From contig JAJCYP010000137.1 of assembly GCA_029262855.1 (NCBI GenBank), forward strand, positions 1 through 33,996: 33,996 nt of DNA, given 5' to 3'. The notes below the pieces were generated by a model. That model was given only the letters and a program-made list of their open reading frames with translations. It was not told the DNA's origin and ran no database searches. Position numbers and translations under genes: made by a program. The first letter of the stretch is position 1. Each line of letters opens with the position of its first letter. This DNA comes from Bacteroidota bacterium (lineage in GTDB: Bacteria > Bacteroidota > Rhodothermia > Rhodothermales > UBA10348). Of the stretch, positions 16,224 to 26,700 are shown in pieces.

Positions 16224-16452
16224 GATAGGTAGGGACGGCTTTTCTCTGCGGGTCGGCGAAGAGGTCCTATTCCTTCCCTATCAGGAGTTTCCGTGGTTCA
16301 AGTCCGCATCGGAGGCTGCTGTCCGGGGAGTGGTCACTCACAATGATGCCCACCTCTCGTGGCCTGCGTTGGATATAGACCTGGAGGTTGACGCCATCAG
16401 ACACCCGGAGCAATTTCCGATCGTGTTTGAACCAGATCCCCAGGTGAAGTAG
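16183..16452 (+). CDS. DUF2442 domain protein
   Basis: 89 residues from ATG 16183, overlapping the end of the DUF4160 gene by 41 nt in another frame. The sequence GFSLRVGEEVLFLPYQEFPW, FKSASEAAV, HLSWPALDIDLEVDAI fits the DUF2442 family (a small domain with a conserved 'F-P-W-F...W-P-x-L-D-x-D-L' pattern). Together with its neighbour it forms the common DUF4160-DUF2442 pair. Function unknown; a role as the antitoxin-like partner is only a hypothesis. The stop lies 3 nt from the stop of the convergent giant gene. Confidence 0.78.
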   Translation: MRLSRNGNDARVVEIGRDGFSLRVGEEVLFLPYQEFPWFKSASEAAVRGVVTHNDAHLSWPALDIDLEVDAIRHPEQFPIVFEPDPQVK

Positions 16453-16455
16453 CGC

Positions 16456-19400
16456 CTACTTCAACACAACAAACCTTCCTGAGGCCGCGTCCGCCCCGGC
16501 GGTGAGGCGATACAGGTAGACGCCGGATCCCAGGTGGCCCGCATCGAGGGCGATGGTTTGCCCGGCTCCCGCGGGATACAGACCACCCTGAACCTGAGCT
16601 ACCCGGCGACCGGTGAGGTCAAAGACATCGACCCGGACATCAGCTTCCCGAGGCAGGTCAAATCTGAGGGAAGTGGTAGGATTGAATGGATTTGGGTAGT
16701 TGCCAAGAAGCCTGAATGCCACAGGCAGATCCGCGTCGGGATCCACCGTAGTCGTCACGGCTCCGTCGTCGACATGCCCGTCCGGGAGCACCACGAATAT
16801 CCGGAGGGATCGATCCTGATCCACTCCTGACGGCAGCGTATTGAAACCGGTGACAACCACCGGTATGACAGAGCCACCGAGCCCCGCAAAATCGAATCGC
16901 TGGGCGGCGAGAATACCTCCTCCCGGACCGCGAACCTGCACGTGGGTAAGATCAGCAGGAATGCGATCCACGGCGGCTACCTGCCCTTGACTGAGTGCCT
17001 GTGTCCGGCTCGCAATTTCCAGCGTGATGGCATCAAGATCCGATCCGGCGTGGACTGCGACTGGGCGGACCGAGCTCGAAGAGGACTCAGGCGTCACGTT
17101 GGCTACGGCCAGGCTCTCGTTCGGGCCCAGAACCAGCAGCGTCCGGTTTGAGGCTGTCAGGGCTGCTGCGGCTTCGGCGAAGGGTGCCCCTGCTACACGT
17201 CCCGATGCGGTAAGACCGGCGAAACCAGTCTCCGGAACCCGAAATGGCACGACGGACGTCGCACTCCCAAAGGAGATGGTAGCTCCAAAGTCCTCGTCCA
17301 GATAGACGTCGACGCCGTCGAAGCCGGGCGTCGCGTTGGCGTGTATGGCCTGCACAAAGGCGAGGTCGGTTTCAACGGGATCCGAAACACCGATCGACAT
17401 GGTAGAGCCCGCCGGGGTCAGTCCCCCCAGAAGATTCGAAGCCGTGAAGGTGATCCGATCTCCGTCGACGACTCCCGCGGTCGCGGCAGCAGGAAGCGTC
17501 CACGGTCCCAGCTGTCCGCTCAACTGTGCGAGAAGACGGGCTGGCGCCACATCTGAAAGGTCCGACGCCGGTATCTCCGTCGAAATGGAATAGGGCTGTG
17601 ACCTGGCGAAGTTGACAGAACTACCAACGTGCCACGAATAGGGTGCCGTGCTCAACAGGCCATCCGCAACCGGAAAACCCGCGAGGCCTCCCGGCCACCC
17701 TGATCGGTAGGACACGGTCAGCTGAGTGGAGGTCAGGAGGCTGCCAATCGACATCGTGAGCGGTCGGTATTCGATTGGACTGCCTAACGGGTACACATAC
17801 GTCTCACTCGTACCGGCACTCAAAGAGCGTCGGACGGTCCCGCTGATGTGACTGAACGCATTCCCGGGGCGCTGAAGGGCGGCAGACGACGAAGGCAGAG
17901 TCAGGACCTGGGACCCGGTATCCAGCACACCTCGACCGAGGCTGATAGCCGAGGAGACGGTCAGGTCCGCACCCTCCAGGCGAGCAAGCGGAGCGCCGGC
18001 CAAGGCCGATTGAGCCATGGAGAGCGAGCTGACGGTTTCAGGACCGTTCTCCAGGACCAGCCTCTGATCGTCGCCCGTGAAGATCAGGCTCAATGTGCTC
18101 CCCAGATTCCCCCTGACCCAGACATCAGATTGAGCGTCCAGCACCAGGCCCAGATAGCCGCCCTCGATGAACGCAGCGTCGGCTACCTGCAAGGCAACGG
18201 CACCCGTTACCTGGGCATCCACGTCGAGCAGGAAGCCGCCCCGGGATATAAGGTTGGCGAAGGGTCCCGACGTAGTAGTCCCTCCGAGCAGGTGGACGCT
18301 CTCGGCCGCTGTGACGGTTTGCCCGTTGAGATTGAGAATGTCCGCCAAATCGGCGAGTCGTACGGTCATTGTCCGCATCTGCCGGTCCCCATTGAGGATC
18401 ACGCGCACCGTGCCCTCCGTCCCCGCCGCAATCTGAAGGCTTCCGATCAGGGCGTTGGGGGGGAGCAGGTCGTTCGAAATCAGCAGGTCCACGAACGGAG
18501 AGGAAAGGTAGACGTCGATTTCACCTCTAGTGGTGTAGCCGGTGCTCGCATTCAATACGGCGGGGGACGTTCGCCCCAAAGACGCCTGGACCAGGGTAGC
18601 GCCCTCATCAAACTCCAGACTTCCGGTGAGGGATAGCCTGCCCGCCCATACGGCGAGACCGTCCGTAATTCTAAGAGCCGAGCCGTAGGAGACGGTGTTT
18701 CCCGCCGCCGCGAGAACACCGAGCCGGCGCACCTGGCCAAACCCGGCCGTGAGCTCCGGTCCGGCGGTGAGTGTTCCAGAAAAGCCGGAAGCAGCGCCCG
18801 AAATGGACCCGTCGTGCAGATCGTAGAACAAATCATAGGCACCGAGAAACTCCGGAGCGCGCGTGAGCAGGCCGCTGCCCTGCTGCACAATCACCGCGCC
18901 TGCTCCGATCTGAAGTTGCTGGTCGGCGGCGGCCGTCAGTCGGGCCCCACCGCGTCCGACCGCCAATCGTTTCCCGACGGTCAGGGTGCGTCCGTTGTTC
19001 GGGAGGGACAGATTTCCTCGGATCCGGACATTGTCCAGCGTCACGGAGGACTCCAGCGATACAGAGGCCTGTCCGGCGCCGAGTACGAGCTCCCCATAGT
19101 GATCGTCATCGAGGGGAAACAGTGCCGCGTCAGCGAGACCTTCCGGTGCTCCGGCCGGGAGCATGGGGGCAGCGGCGCCAACGAGGCGACCGCCCGAGCT
19201 CTGAAAGACCGATTGCGAAGAGCCCGATAGCACAAGGTCATTCAGCCCCAGATCGAGAATTCCCGATTCCAGACTGAACTGCTTGTTCGAAACCACAATC
19301 TCATGCGGCTCTCCCGTGCTGAGAATGCGCACCGTATCGGTGCCACTGGGAGCGCGCATTCGGAGGTTCGCCGAGTTGAGCTCGATGTCATTTCCGAGGG

Positions 19401-22400
19401 TGATGGCGCCGGGGCCTACAAGAATCAGGTCCCCACCGGGTCCGGCCAGGTCTCCGAAGAAGGCATCCCGACCGCCGTCACCTCCGACGCCATCAGTGTC
19501 GAGCGTGTGGCTCGGGCCGGCAAGGGTCAGATTGTACTGCTCCATGAAGAAGTCGCCGTCCACCACCACCAGGCTTTCACTCACAGTCAGATTCCCGGCA
19601 AGGATCACATCGTCTGATGTGGCATCGTCGGCCGGCGCCAACCTCAGTCGCGGCAAGGGGGGAGAGATTGCCAGTGTGGAAGAGCCGGTCAGAACAAGAA
19701 ATCCACCATCCTGAATACCCGGGCTGGTAGCTCCCGGCCCGACCGTCACCTCGGAAGTGGCATCAATGAGGACGAATGCGCCTGGACCCATGTAGATTGA
19801 ATGGTCCGGCCCAATCATGAGATCTGTACCGTCCATCGCGAGAACCGCGTTGCTGCCGAGATCCAGCCGTCCTGCGATCTCAACGGTCGCGTTGGCAAAG
19901 GTCGCGGTGGTTGAGACCATGCTGGAAGCGGAGGGTGCCAGCCGGGCCGCTCCGTCGGTGACCTCGAGGCGGTCCAGAGTGGCCACATCGACGAGCGTGG
20001 CAGGCGAGCCCTCCGAGACCTGGAGGCTCGCAATCGAAGATCCAGTGACGGAGTTGGCACCACGAGTGCGGACGTATCCGGTGCCGGCTACTCTGCCGTC
20101 CACGCGGTGCACGCCGGGACCGCTGGCAATTACGTCGCCTCCTTCCAGGCGGAGGAGGGAGCCTGATGCAACGGTGAGGCTGCCCGCTATTCCGAGATCC
20201 TGGCTCAGTTGAACTCCGAATACCGCTGGAGTATTGAGGGCGTCGGTGACCGAGACGCGCAAGTCGCGGACGGGGCCAAAGCCCAACTCGGTCGAAGGCA
20301 TGTACAGTGTCTTCAGCGCGCCAAACCACGTGAGATTGAACGGAGCGGAATCCGGATTGATGGCACCGCCCTGTAGCGCCCCGTCGATAATGCCATCCGT
20401 CGGCAAATCATCTGCCACGTTGAGAGCGAGTCCGGCCTCCGGGCCAGAGAACACCAACTCAGCTGCTCCGAGGTTCAGACGCCCGCGTGCGAGTCGCAGC
20501 GTGCCCTGAACACGTAGCCTGGGCCCTGAAAAAACAGTAGCCTGCACGCCGCTGGACAATTGGATGGTCAGGTCACCAAAGGTCCCCGCTCCCGACAGTG
20601 AGGTGGTTGCCGAAAGGATCTCGGCACGACCACGGTAGCTGCCGGAGACCCCCAGGGAGCCCATCGGACGAAGGATGGCTGTTCCCAGGTCGATCGAGCC
20701 CGAGATCGAGGACGCGCCTGCCACGGCAATCGTGCTCGCTGTGGCAACGCTGTTACCAGCTCCGGATGCACTCAGGCTCTCGATGGCAAGCTCTGCGGGA
20801 AGTCGAAAGACACTGGACCCTCCCGAGAGGCGAACGGCCGCTGCAGCCAGCGCCAGAGTGATCTCGGAAAGATCAGAGTCCGCTCCCAGCTCGAGGAGGG
20901 AGCCTGAGCCACCGCCGATCTCACCGGTACCCGAGACGCCACCCGACGCGATCAGGCTTCCAGACGCCTGCAGATCCAGCGCTCCCGAATCGAGTCGGAC
21001 CGGGCCAACCGCGGTCAGGACTGTTGACGGCGCAATGACCAGTCTGCCGAACGCGATGTCGATTGAGCCCGAGGCGTTCGTGTTCTGGGCCAGCGTGACG
21101 GTCGACCCGGACACAGAAAACGGTGGGAGAGAGGCCGTACCCGAAATCTGTTGCGCCGTGCCGGCAAAGCTTAACGTGCCGGTGGGAGTCCAGGAGAATG
21201 AACCGGTGTCGGCTACCGTGAGGTCGGACAGGAGCGTCAGTTCGGCTTCAAGAGCCAGCTCATTTCCCGCGCCTATCGCGAGGGTATTCTGGACGGAGAG
21301 CGGTTGCACGACCCGAATCGTCGTCGTGCCCCCCGCAATGGAAGCCACAGATCCGAGCGTCCCAGGGAAAGCGATGATATGCGACCCCGGCTGCGAGATT
21401 TCCAGCGACGGGATGCCTCCGACTCCGCCAGCAACCGATACCAGGTCTCCACCGATGGCGATTTCCGAGTTCGCGCCGGCCTCCAGCGCCCCGGCCTCGA
21501 TGACAACATCAGCCCCTGAGGTGAGCCTGCCGCCAGCGGGAAGCGCCAGCTGACCAGATTCAATCCGGAGATTGCCGACCGTTGTCGACGTCGACAGCAC
21601 GTGGGTCCCCTGGAGAATCACCAATCCGCCGGAAACCGAAAGGGACGACCCAAAGTCCGCCCCGGCGCCCGACAACGTCAACGCAGGCCAGGAGAGGCTG
21701 CCGGAAATCGCCTGCCGGGACGATCCCTCCAAAATCACTTCAGAGATCCCGATCAGTGATCCCGTGCCCGAAACCGCTCCCAGAAGTGTTGCCGACGCGT
21801 TGGCTGACGAGGCCAGAGTTCCGTCCAGCGTCAAACCGCCGCCCACGGTGAGCGAAGTCGATGCAAGATCCAGCGTGGTTCCTGCTGCGATCTCGAGGGC
21901 GTCAGTGATCGTAGGCGCCGCACCTTGCAGACTGGTCGTTCCCGATAGTACCTCAAGTTGCTTCAGGGTCTCGGCAATCAGCGTCGAATTACCCGATGAC
22001 ACGACCCAAGGCAGGGCCCCGCCGCCGGATATGGATCCATCAGAGATCAGCAGGCGGCCATCGCCCGAAATCGACCCGCTGCTGATGAACTGGTTCGCCG
22101 AACCCGCGACCGTGAGATCTCGCCCCGCGAGGTCAATCGTTCCCGTGTTGTTCAGGGCAATAGGCAGGTTCGTGACTCCGCGCAGGATCACCGGGCCCTC
22201 AAGCCGAACCTCGTCCGTGTTGGAAATACTGCCCGGCAAATCCAGAAGCGCGGTCTGAATTCCCAGGACGATCTGTCCGTTGATGTTGATCAGATCCGGA
22301 GCCCAGGCGCGTCCGTCCACCAGCCTTCGCAGCGCGATCACGCCCTGACCGCTGTTCTCGATGCGGCTGGTGCCGAGGATGACGGACGATGCGGCGCCGA

Positions 22401-23334
22401 AGGAGAGCTGTGCTAGGTCAATCGTCCCGCTCCCCCGGTTTACGATTCCTCCGGCGGGCGGGAAGGCTCCCGTGATCGAGAGCTCGTCTCTGAACAGCGC
22501 CGAGCCCGTAAAGGAGTCGGCTCCGTGTACCGGCTGATCCGACCCGTCTATCTCCACGATCCCGGTAAAGGTGACATTCGCGTCGTTCTCGAATCGCAGA
22601 CGACCGCGCGGCAGCGTGATGGCACCGACGGTCGATGGACCGCCCGCAAAGAGCAGCGTAGTGTCGGACAGGTCGGCGGGGAGGCGATGGGCTCCGGCTC
22701 CGATTTCGACGGTGCGACCCCCCGGGAGATACCCGATGGAGCCCGCAAGCGAGACACCCCGAAAGGCGACCCGTGCCGAGTCCGGTGCGGCCTTCGCTGA
22801 ATTGGAAGGGTTGGTTCGGCCCGGGACCCCGACGGGGCTCTCGACCACAACAGTGAGGCCCGCGAACTCGACCGTCCCGCTCTGGAAGATGAGCGAGTGG
22901 AGGAAGTTGAGCAGGTCCGGTGCGGCCGGTGTGTCAATGTTGACGATGCCCTCCCCGAAGACCAGGCGCGATGCTGATCCCGCACGGAAGGAAATCGAAC
23001 CGCTCCCGGAAGCAATCAGAAAGTACTCCTCTGAAAATCGGACCTCATCGGCCCCCGCAAACGAGTTGATCACGAAGGAGACGCTCTTTCCGGCCTCGTC
23101 GAGGCGAATCCCATCCACGTCATCTCCCTGGAAATATTCGCCGGCGGCCACGCAGACCTCGCCCCCGGAAGCCGCCGCGCGATAGGCGCTTTCGAAAGAC
23201 CTGAGCGGCTGTGTCAGCGTGCCCGGGTTGCCATCGGCTCCGTCCGAGGCGTTGACGTACAAATCACAGGACTGCGCCTTTGCCTGCGGCAGCATCACAA
23301 AAGAAATAAACAGAACGAAAATCAGTCGATGCAT
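16456..23334 (-). CDS. Giant secreted beta-helix protein with DUF4397-like region and T9SS sorting domain
   Basis: 2,292 residues from ATG 23334 (MHRLIFVLFISFVMLPQAKA, a good signal peptide); an in-frame GTG at 23379 would place 15 residues before it. The mature start CDLYVNASDGADGNPGTL, AYRAAASGGEVCVAAGEYF is the opening of a right-handed parallel beta-helix (pectin-lyase-like/DUF1565 style). Residues about 80-1750 are short repeating turns rich in Gly/Ser/Leu/Val (for example SGSLSWPALTLSGAG) that fit a long beta-solenoid. Around 1800-1950 comes a module with YVYPLGSPIEYRPLTMSIG shared with the rightward giant. About 1990-2190 resembles DUF4397 (VQAIHANATPGFDGVDVYLD). The last about 88 residues are a T9SS type A tail (LLGNYPNPFNPTTSLRFDLP ... 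GVYLYRL). Expected to be carried across the outer membrane and attached to the surface. Its exact role is unknown; adhesin or extracellular fibre is the likely class. Confidence 0.9.
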   Translation of the reverse strand: MHRLIFVLFISFVMLPQAKAQSCDLYVNASDGADGNPGTLTQPLRSFESAYRAAASGGEVCVAAGEYFQGDDVDGIRLDEAGKSVSFVINSFAGADEVRFSEEYFLIASGSGSISFRAGSASRLVFGEGIVNIDTPAAPDLLNFLHSLIFQSGTVEFAGLTVVVESPVGVPGRTNPSNSAKAAPDSARVAFRGVSLAGSIGYLPGGRTVEIGAGAHRLPADLSDTTLLFAGGPSTVGAITLPRGRLRFENDANVTFTGIVEIDGSDQPVHGADSFTGSALFRDELSITGAFPPAGGIVNRGSGTIDLAQLSFGAASSVILGTSRIENSGQGVIALRRLVDGRAWAPDLININGQIVLGIQTALLDLPGSISNTDEVRLEGPVILRGVTNLPIALNNTGTIDLAGRDLTVAGSANQFISSGSISGDGRLLISDGSISGGGALPWVVSSGNSTLIAETLKQLEVLSGTTSLQGAAPTITDALEIAAGTTLDLASTSLTVGGGLTLDGTLASSANASATLLGAVSGTGSLIGISEVILEGSSRQAISGSLSWPALTLSGAGADFGSSLSVSGGLVILQGTHVLSTSTTVGNLRIESGQLALPAGGRLTSGADVVIEAGALEAGANSEIAIGGDLVSVAGGVGGIPSLEISQPGSHIIAFPGTLGSVASIAGGTTTIRVVQPLSVQNTLAIGAGNELALEAELTLLSDLTVADTGSFSWTPTGTLSFAGTAQQISGTASLPPFSVSGSTVTLAQNTNASGSIDIAFGRLVIAPSTVLTAVGPVRLDSGALDLQASGSLIASGGVSGTGEIGGGSGSLLELGADSDLSEITLALAAAAVRLSGGSSVFRLPAELAIESLSASGAGNSVATASTIAVAGASSISGSIDLGTAILRPMGSLGVSGSYRGRAEILSATTSLSGAGTFGDLTIQLSSGVQATVFSGPRLRVQGTLRLARGRLNLGAAELVFSGPEAGLALNVADDLPTDGIIDGALQGGAINPDSAPFNLTWFGALKTLYMPSTELGFGPVRDLRVSVTDALNTPAVFGVQLSQDLGIAGSLTVASGSLLRLEGGDVIASGPGVHRVDGRVAGTGYVRTRGANSVTGSSIASLQVSEGSPATLVDVATLDRLEVTDGAARLAPSASSMVSTTATFANATVEIAGRLDLGSNAVLAMDGTDLMIGPDHSIYMGPGAFVLIDATSEVTVGPGATSPGIQDGGFLVLTGSSTLAISPPLPRLRLAPADDATSDDVILAGNLTVSESLVVVDGDFFMEQYNLTLAGPSHTLDTDGVGGDGGRDAFFGDLAGPGGDLILVGPGAITLGNDIELNSANLRMRAPSGTDTVRILSTGEPHEIVVSNKQFSLESGILDLGLNDLVLSGSSQSVFQSSGGRLVGAAAPMLPAGAPEGLADAALFPLDDDHYGELVLGAGQASVSLESSVTLDNVRIRGNLSLPNNGRTLTVGKRLAVGRGGARLTAAADQQLQIGAGAVIVQQGSGLLTRAPEFLGAYDLFYDLHDGSISGAASGFSGTLTAGPELTAGFGQVRRLGVLAAAGNTVSYGSALRITDGLAVWAGRLSLTGSLEFDEGATLVQASLGRTSPAVLNASTGYTTRGEIDVYLSSPFVDLLISNDLLPPNALIGSLQIAAGTEGTVRVILNGDRQMRTMTVRLADLADILNLNGQTVTAAESVHLLGGTTTSGPFANLISRGGFLLDVDAQVTGAVALQVADAAFIEGGYLGLVLDAQSDVWVRGNLGSTLSLIFTGDDQRLVLENGPETVSSLSMAQSALAGAPLARLEGADLTVSSAISLGRGVLDTGSQVLTLPSSSAALQRPGNAFSHISGTVRRSLSAGTSETYVYPLGSPIEYRPLTMSIGSLLTSTQLTVSYRSGWPGGLAGFPVADGLLSTAPYSWHVGSSVNFARSQPYSISTEIPASDLSDVAPARLLAQLSGQLGPWTLPAAATAGVVDGDRITFTASNLLGGLTPAGSTMSIGVSDPVETDLAFVQAIHANATPGFDGVDVYLDEDFGATISFGSATSVVPFRVPETGFAGLTASGRVAGAPFAEAAAALTASNRTLLVLGPNESLAVANVTPESSSSSVRPVAVHAGSDLDAITLEIASRTQALSQGQVAAVDRIPADLTHVQVRGPGGGILAAQRFDFAGLGGSVIPVVVTGFNTLPSGVDQDRSLRIFVVLPDGHVDDGAVTTTVDPDADLPVAFRLLGNYPNPFNPTTSLRFDLPREADVRVDVFDLTGRRVAQVQGGLYPAGAGQTIALDAGHLGSGVYLYRLTAGADAASGRFVVLK

Positions 23335-23747
23335 GCGTTGTCGCGGTGTTGCTTCGTGAAGATACCGTTGTATATGCACTCAGAACTGAAAAGAAGGGCG
23401 ATTGGGACGATCGAGTCACCTGCTATACACCGCAATAGTTGACAATGACTCACTTCCTGCCGCATTTTCGCATGAATGCCTTGTTACCGCTTCCAAAAAA
23501 GGGTGGCGAGGCTTTGGGTAGATCGCTTTCGAGCGGTGTATTCCCGCAGTACAAGAAGCTCACCCACTTCGACTTCTTACCCTTTGCTGAGTAATCGCCC
23601 ACCGATTTCAGGTATGGCGACTGGTGCATCTGCTACCGGTCGCGTTTGCTGTTACTCAACTTGTTCGGGCGTTCGCACATTCTGTTCGATAACACCCACA
23701 TTCTCTTGATCTCTATTTCTACTAACTCACGGAAAGAGGCTCAGTCC
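23335..23747. promoter_or_regulatory. 413-bp divergent spacer between the two giant genes
   Basis: No coding sequence is evident. The region is visibly more AT-rich than its flanks and must hold promoters for both giant genes. TTGACA occurs at 23439-23444 on the plus strand, but no good -10 box follows at normal spacing. A small hairpin with a TTCG loop lies at 23522-23537 (CGCT/AGCG core) within what may be the rightward 5' leader. GGAAAGAGG at 23731-23739 is a purine-rich ribosome binding site for the rightward giant; the leftward gene has none visible. Confidence 0.5.
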
Positions 23748-26700
23748 ATGGACAGCAAGAAATTGCTACAGCTCTTCTCGAAGACTGCATTCGCATCCCT
23801 CGTCCTGGTGGCGATGATGGGTCTGCAGATAGCTTCGGCGGCGACGATCTTTGTATCGTCGACGACGGGTTCGGACGCTTTTGATGGCGCTACGGCAACC
23901 ATCTCTGGCGGATCGGGTCCGAAGGCTACACTCGCAGCGGCATACGCCGCGGCTGCTGCTGGTGACACAATCAGCATCGAAGCCGGCGCTTACGGCGAAA
24001 ACTTCGACTTCGGTACAGCAGCCAAGGGGGTAACCGTTGTGGTTACGCCGGCTGGTGCTGTAACCGTCGCGACGTTTGCCGGGACGTCAACCATCAACAT
24101 CACGACTGGGACGATTACGCTTAATAGCGGGACGGGCTCAATCGCGGTTGCTGGTGGCACATTCACACTAACCTCCGGTACGCTTGCGCTCGGAACAGGC
24201 AAGCTTGCCTTCACCGCTGCGACGACTCTGAACGTCACCGGTGGCACGGCAACGGGAGCCTCCCCAGGCTACACCGGAGCGGTTACGGCCAACTACACGA
24301 AGGCTGCCGCTGGTTCTGCAGGAACGGAAATCCCGGCTAACCTGAACGGTGGTACGCTAACCGTTAACGGTGCCTTCAATACGACCTTCCCTGCTACTCT
24401 AGTGGCTGGAAGCGTTGTTACTGCTGGCTCCGCTACGGGTGTTACCACCTTCTCTGGTGCGGTCACCGTCACCGGCGCTGTCACTCACAACGGTGATGAC
24501 ATCGTCTTCGGTGCGCTGAACCTCTCCAACGGCGCAGTCACCTCTGCTGGTGGCGGTGCTGATCAGACCTTTGTGGCTGGTGCGGTTACTGCTACGCAGG
24601 ACTTCGCTGCTCAGGGTGGTACGATCACCAACACGGCGCCTTCCGCGATGACGCTTGGCAGCTTGACTGTCAACTCAACTATCGTCGGCGCTGGGAATGG
24701 TGCAAGCGATCCGCTGGCCTACACAGTTGCCAACACGGGTACGCTGACGGTCAATGGAGCCATCACAGAAGGCTCGGCGTCGGACGCTAGCCCCGAGACG
24801 GATGGCGCAGCCATCGCGCTGACCAATAGTGGCACAGCCACTCTTGGTGCAAGCTCATCGATCTCAGGTGCGTTCAACAACACGGGCGGAACGCTGGCAC
24901 TCGGCAGCTGGACGCTTACTCTTGCTAAGGATGTCGCGGCTGGAAACAACGCGATCACCGGCATGGGTACGGTAACCGGCGCAACGTCGACTGTCGCAGT
25001 ATCTCGCGACACGGGCGTTCCTGCCTCTACGGGTGTTGCTGCTCCCGCCTTCGATATCGCCGGTTCGGTTAACATCTCCGGTAACGGTGGTGTAGTCGGC
25101 GCGATTTCTGTTGCTGGCGCTGTTACCAACTCAGGCAACGGCGCGATTGCCGCGGCTACCCGCACGGGTGGCAACCTGAGCAACACCGGCAACGGTGCGG
25201 TCACTGCACTCGTTACCGTCGGCGGCAGCCTAACCATGGCAGGCACCGGCGGCGTGAATGGTGGTGGTGACTTTGATGTAGCTGGCGGAGCAACCTTCTC
25301 CGGCAACTTCACGATCGCCTCTGGTGCGACCAACGACATTGACGGCGCGGTTAGCGTTTCCGGTGCCGTTGTACTCGCGGCCAACACGACCTTCGGTTCC
25401 GGTTCTGTCACCTCGACGGGTGGACTCACCATCAACAACGGCATCACGCTGACGATGAACGGTGACCTCAACACGTCGCTTGGCGGCGCTTTCCTCGCAG
25501 GTACCGCGGCCAACTCGGTTGCTGACAACGCGACGCTGGCCTTCGTCATCGCGCGCGGCACTACGGCAACTTATACGCCTGGTCCGAATACCTCGGTTGA
25601 TGACCTGATGCTCAGTGCATCCGGTACGACGGGGACGGCCACTTTGGTGATGGGACAGTCGGTTGCGATCGACGAGAACTTCACGACGATGCCTAACACG
25701 TCGGTCAACCTCGGCAACTTCCTGATTCGCCACACCGGTAATACGGCACGTGCGGCGGTTGGTGGAAACATGACCACTCCGGCTGGTCAGGATGGTGCAC
25801 TGGCATTCGAGGGTACCACCAACACCCTTGAGGGACTCGGAGCAATCTCCAATATCCTCGTAAACGTGGGTGCTGGAAATCGTCTTGCCGTCGTCGCAGC
25901 TGCCGCCCCGTTGGCTGCTGGTCCGACATCGATTGACTTCACAGGCGCACTCTCGTTGTTTACGGGTGGAGTCACCATCGCCGCTGGATCTGACGTCTCG
26001 CCAACCGGCTCGACCGCTGAGATTCGCCGCAATGCCGCAGCAGCGGCTGCTGTCACCGACATCATCGGTGCGGGCACGGTCAACGGAGATAATCGTACCT
26101 ACACCCTGACCATCTTCGGTGCCGGTGCAGTTACGGCCGCCTCCGAACTGGCTGTGACGGGTATCACTACCCTCAACGTCAACGACACCGCTACCTACAC
26201 CTCTAACAAGAGCGCAACCGTAGGCAACGTCAACGTTGCTGTCGGCGCCACTCTTGCGAACGGTGCAGGCTTCGACCTCACGGCGACGGGCACGGTTGCC
26301 AACGCCGGTACCGTCAACGGTGCGGTTGGCGACCAGCTCATCCTCACGGGTGACAACGCGTCGCACACCAACACCGGTAACATCAACGCTGATCTAAGCG
26401 CCCAGGCGTCTGGCATCACTGTTACGGGTACTACGACACTCTCCGCTGGTGCACAGGCTGCTTCTCTGACCAATGTCATTGTTGGCGACGGCGCAGCTGG
26501 CACGGGCACCGAGTCCCTTACCCTAACCAACATCCAGCAGATCGACGGTACAGTCGCTGTCGCTTCTGACGGTAGCCTTTCTCTTGGACTCGTCCAGGAT
26601 GACGGCACCGCCGGAACGGGTGACGGTGATGAAGGCTCTGTTGCTGGTGCGATCACCGTTACCGACGGTGGTTCAATCACGCTGACGACCAACGTCCGGG

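Noticed and set aside
25230-26366. Minus-strand open frame of 378 codons inside the rightward giant
   Set aside because: It is the reverse of biased Thr/Gly/Asn codons; Arg/Val/Gly-rich product without features.
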